Positions 60,119 to 64,000 of a stretch of 64,000 nt of DNA are shown in pieces. Source of the DNA: Cordilura impudica (taxonomy: Eukaryota; Arthropoda; Insecta; Diptera; Scathophagidae); the NCBI GenBank assembly GCA_963682025.1, contig OY821521.1, positions 168,462,209-168,526,208 on the forward strand, given 5' to 3'. Both the position numbers and the translations under genes were made by a program. Position 1 is the first letter of the stretch; each line of letters starts with the position of its first letter. The notes beneath the pieces are model-generated. The model was given only the letters and a program-made list of their open reading frames with translations, made no database searches and was not told the DNA's origin.

Positions 60119-62040
60119 CTATAAAATAATGGTGTTTTGTAGCCGGTCATCAATTTTTCTTTTTCTTGATTTAATTTTTCGACTGGCCGGTGATCCCAGA
60201 AAAGTTTTATCCAAGAATTTTTGCTTCTTATTAACCAAAAAATTTTCTTGTAGTTAGAATATTTTATATTTTAATGCTAATATGAAGAGAAGTTCAAATG
60301 TCCATTCAAAACAATAGAAAAACATACTTTATTTTTTATTAAAAAAAATAAATATTTCGGCATTTCGAAACTTCTTAAAATTCGGGATTGTTTCAGCGAA
60401 GAACCCATTAAATGTTATGTTACTAGCGTGAACAAACTACTATCGAAAAAGCTCGAACAATTTCCATACAAATGGAACTCTACACTTATTTTATTAAGCA
60501 GTCCTTTATTCTAGTCAGCAGTTCAATTAATGCCTTTAACTGAAATATGCTTTTAATCTAACTTTTTTATTTTAGGCAATATTGTATGTAGTTTAGTTCT
60601 ATTCCGAATTTATAATATTATATATATTATAGTTGTTTTCTATTCGACTTTTCCAAATTTATTTGTAAAATATTTTATGTAAATGTATGACTTTACAATA
60701 TTAAGTAAATTTAAAACTAATTCATTTTATTTCTATTAAAATTCCAACGTGAATTTTTTTTAAATTGTTATGTAGGCAACATTCTTTTTTATCCCTTTTC
60801 CTAAATTCCCTTCAATTATTCTTCTTAACTTTAGTTATATTTTAATATTGACTAGAGTCGGTTGTTATTTAGCAAGTCGTGCGTTAAAACTAGTGAAATT
60901 AAGAGTTAAAAGTCGAAAAAGTTTTTTATTAATCATAATATTGATATGGTGTAATTTATTCTAATAAAATAATAAAAAAGTGTAAGCGCTATTTAAAAAT
61001 AAAAGTTAAATTATATAAAATTTCCAAAAAAATGTGTAAAATTTAGCAAAAAAAAAATTGAAGCATTAAAGTTGTTGTTTTTAAAGTTCATTTCATAATT
61101 TGTTTTCGTTTGTTTCATTGATAAATGCAGGCAAGTGAAAAAAAGAGGAATAGAAAAATTTCTCTCTCTCTCGCGCTCTTTTTTTTTAAGTTTTAGCAAA
61201 AGAGTGATAATATTAAGTAAATATCAATGAAAGTAAAAGTGGAGATATTTTTTATTTTGTTTTGATAAAAAAAAAACAACGAGTTGTTGTAAAAGTGTGA
61301 ATGGAAAAAATTGGAAGGGTGCAAATTTGTGTTTTAATAGTTTAGATTCAAGCAATAAAAATAAAATAAATAAATGAAAAGTGTTAAACTATTTTTGTAA
61401 ATGCAAGTATTCAGAGCAATTGTTATAGTTTTTTTTTATTAAATATATAATTTAAAATCGGTTCGTGCGTTAAAAATATTAAAATTTTATATGAAATGTT
61501 ATTATACGGTACGTATGCCCGATTGTTAAAAAGGTGAGTATTTTTTCATTTATTTAATTTAAAAGTATATATAACTAATTTAAGCAACTGAAGTTAAAAG
61601 AAAACGGATAAAGAAAACATATTCTAATTGACGTTAGAACTTTGCAATATTTTTGAAGTCCTGCATTAAGTTAAAGGGATATTATTTATAAAAAAAAAAC
61701 TATCTTAACTATCTTAAAGCAAAAAAGTATTTGAAATAAAAATGTGAAAAAAATTTTTAGGAAATAATGTTTTAATAAAAATAAAAAATTATATTCAAGA
61801 AATATTATTTCTGGAGAATTTGTCTAAGAATTTTATGAAACATATAGTTTAAATATAAATATTATATATAATCTTTCAAAATTTTTGATTAGAAAAGGTA
61901 TGAATTTTTTTATAATTTGCATAAAAATTTAAAAAGTTTTATTTAAGTTTCATTTATTACAATTTTTTAAATTTTTGTCCAAAATATTAAAAAAAATCAT
62001 GTATTGAAAAACATGGTTTTAATATAAATGAAAATTTTGT
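60119..62040. other. AT-rich sequence, no gene assigned
   Basis: No open frame of note. A CT/TC run lies at 61160-61180. Plus-strand text around 60860-61530 ends in a good donor (AAAAAG|GTGAGT at 61531) and could be a noncoding 5' exon, but nothing else supports it. Confidence 0.35.
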
Positions 62041-62054
62041 AAATATAGTAAATA

Positions 62055-62475
62055 TAGGGTAAATATAGGTTTGTCATTCCGTTTGTAACGCATCGAAATA
62101 AATACCGGAGACCCCAAAACCATACATTTTCTTGATCGTTATAACAAGGGAAGTTGATTTAGAGATGACCGTCTGTCTGTCTGTCTGTGGAAATCACGAT
62201 CACGCCGTCATTATCTAAGCTAGACCGTTCGTTTTTGTATAAAATCGTTTTATTAACATTGTTAAAATCGGTAAAAGGGGTCACGAGTTATGAATGAAAC
62301 TTTGAAAAAACTCTTGAAAAAATAAAATTTTTCAGTGTGTTTTTGTTTTTCTTAAGATATGTTGGGTATGCTGTAATTTTTCCTATAGTTGAAGTCATTG
62401 CAGTTGTGTGTATATTAATATTGCACGTGTCCATTAGCCAAAGCAAGTATTACCACATATTTTTTATCAATAAAA
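62055..62475 (+). mobile_element. GTCY-tract element type 1, 5' part
   Basis: The block TAGGTTTGTCATTCCGTTTG TAACGCAT, the tract GTCTGTCTGTCTGTG, and TATTACCACATATTTTTTAT match the copy at 54999 closely. As there, the next bases start a TTAAAAA array. Confidence 0.6.
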
Positions 62476-62479
62476 TTAA

Positions 62480-64000
62480 AAATGAAATATTAAAAATTAA
62501 AAATTAATATAAATTAAAAATAAAAAAACAAAAATAAAAGTTATATATTAAAAATTAAAAATGAAAAATTAAAAATAAAAAATGGAAAATGAAAAATGAA
62601 AAATGAAAAATTAAAAATTGAAAAATAAATATTAAAAATTAAAAATGAAAAATGGGGAAAATGGAGAATGAAAAATTAAAAATGAAAAATGGAAAATTAA
62701 AAATTAAAAATGAGAAATGAAAAATGAAAATTGAAAAATGGAAAATGGAAACTGAAAGATGAAAAATGAAAATAGAAAATGAAAAATGGAAATGAAAAAT
62801 TGAAAAATAAAAAACGGAAAATGAAAAATTGAAAATAGAAAATTAAAAATGGAGAATGGAAAATGGAAAATGAAAATTGAAAAATGAAAAATGAGTAATG
62901 GAAAATGGAAAATGAAAACTGAAAAATAAAAAATTTAAAACGAAGAATGAAAAATTTTAAATTAATTATTAAAAATTAAAAATTCCAAATTCAAAATTAA
63001 AAATTAAAAATTAAAAATTATAAATTATAAATTATAAATTAAAAATTAAAAATTAAATATTAAAAATTAAAAATTAAAAATTAAAAATTAAAAATTAAAA
63101 ATTAAAAATTAAAAATTAAAAATTAAAAATTAAAAATTAAAAATTAAAAATTAAAAATTAAAAATTAAAAATTAAAAATTAAAAATTAAAAATTAAAAAT
63201 TAAAAATTAAAAATTAAAAATTAAAAATTAAAAATTAAACATTAAAAATTAAAAATTAAAAATTAAAAATTAAAAATTAAAAATTAAAAATTAAAAATTA
63301 AAAATTAAAAATTAAAAATTAAAAATTAAAAATTAAAAATTAAAAATTAAAAATTAAAAATTAAAAATTAAAAATTAAAAATTAAAAATTAAAAATTAAA
63401 AATTAAAAATTAAAAATTAAAAATTAAAAATTAAAAATTAAAAATTAAAAATTAAAAATTAAAAATTAAAAATTAAAAATTAAAAATTAAAAATTAAAAA
63501 TTAAAAATTAAAAATTAAAAATTAAAAATTAAAAATTAAAAATTAAAAATTAAAAATTAAAAATTAAAAATTAAAAATTAAAAATTAAAAATTAAAAATT
63601 AAAAATTAAAAATTAAAAATTAAAAATTAAAAATTAAAAATTAAAAATTAAAAATTAAAAATTAAAAATTAAAAATTAAAAATTAAAAATTAAAAATTAA
63701 AAATTAAAAATTAAAAATTAAAAATTAAAAATTAAAAATTAAAAATTAAAAATTAAAAAATTAAAAATTAAAAATTAAAAATTAAAAATTAAAAATTAAA
63801 AATTAAAAATTAAAAATTAAAAATTAAAAATTAAAAATTAAAAATTAAAAATTAAAAATTAAAAATTAAAAATTAAAAATTAAAAATTAAAAATTAAAAA
63901 TTAAAAATTAAAAATTAAAAATTAAAAATTAAAAATTAAAAATTAAAAATTAAAAATTAAAAATTAAAAATTAAAAATTAAAAATTAAAAATTAAAAATT
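62480..64000 (+). repeat. (TTAAAAA)n array 2, runs off the window
   Basis: The first ~550 bp mix TTAAAAA with TGAAAAA, TGGAAAA and other variants. From about 63055 the array is nearly pure TTAAAAA to the window end. The mutated edge against a uniform core suggests growth from the inside. Confidence 0.9.

Noticed and set aside
1..64000. CRISPR arrays, rRNA, bacterial operons or integrated virus genes
   Set aside because: No direct repeats with unique spacers, no rRNA-like text and no viral structural or replication motifs were seen; the repeats are transposons and tandem arrays.

Overview
This is an AT-rich eukaryotic window, most likely from a fly genome. The evidence for Diptera is the transposon content: elements carrying GTCC/GTCT tracts, Tc1/mariner, Transib, Helitron and non-LTR retroelements. 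A large calyptrate fly genome is my inference. There is no bacterial-type operon, CRISPR array or rRNA.

The host gene is one prominin-family membrane protein gene on the minus strand, spanning at least 1456 to 54578. Ten exons fit together in reading frame, with consensus splice sites and matching phases at every junction. They encode about 881 residues: part of the first extracellular loop, membrane segments TM3 and TM4 with a Cys-rich link, the large glycosylated second extracellular loop, TM5, and a long basic/acidic cytoplasmic tail. The exons for the N-terminus, TM1 and TM2 lie beyond the right edge. The tail is unusual: five consecutive exons are all phase 2-2, and three or four of them begin with the same short acidic motif, which suggests tandem exon duplication.

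Nearly all other sequence is intron filled with mobile DNA. From left to right: degenerate tandem repeats and Helitron copies (0-7 kb); a CR1/Jockey-like LINE relic with an internal triplication (7.2-9.3 kb); mariner and Tc1 relics (10.9-12.5 kb); a hAT-like transposase relic (14.7-15.6 kb); a 2.26 kb fold-back element inside another repeat (16-18.9 kb); a 3.6 kb satellite-like array (19.9-23.5 kb); two LINE relics head to head (26.5-29.6 kb); two Transib elements, relatives of the RAG1 ancestor, each with a perfect 5-bp target duplication (32.8-39.9 kb and 40.0-44.0 kb); a mariner copy and a relic of an uncharacterised multi-copy gene family (44.2-47.3 kb); a five-level nest of insertions (47.6-51.5 kb); and two long TTAAAAA arrays (55.3-56.8 kb and 62.5-64 kb), each starting at the same point of the same dispersed element.

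The most notable items are the Transib elements. Their termini start with a heptamer equal or close to the V(D)J recombination signal heptamer and are followed by A-rich nonamer-like blocks. In the larger element the two ends differ by one helical turn in spacer length (23 versus 12 in one alignment).
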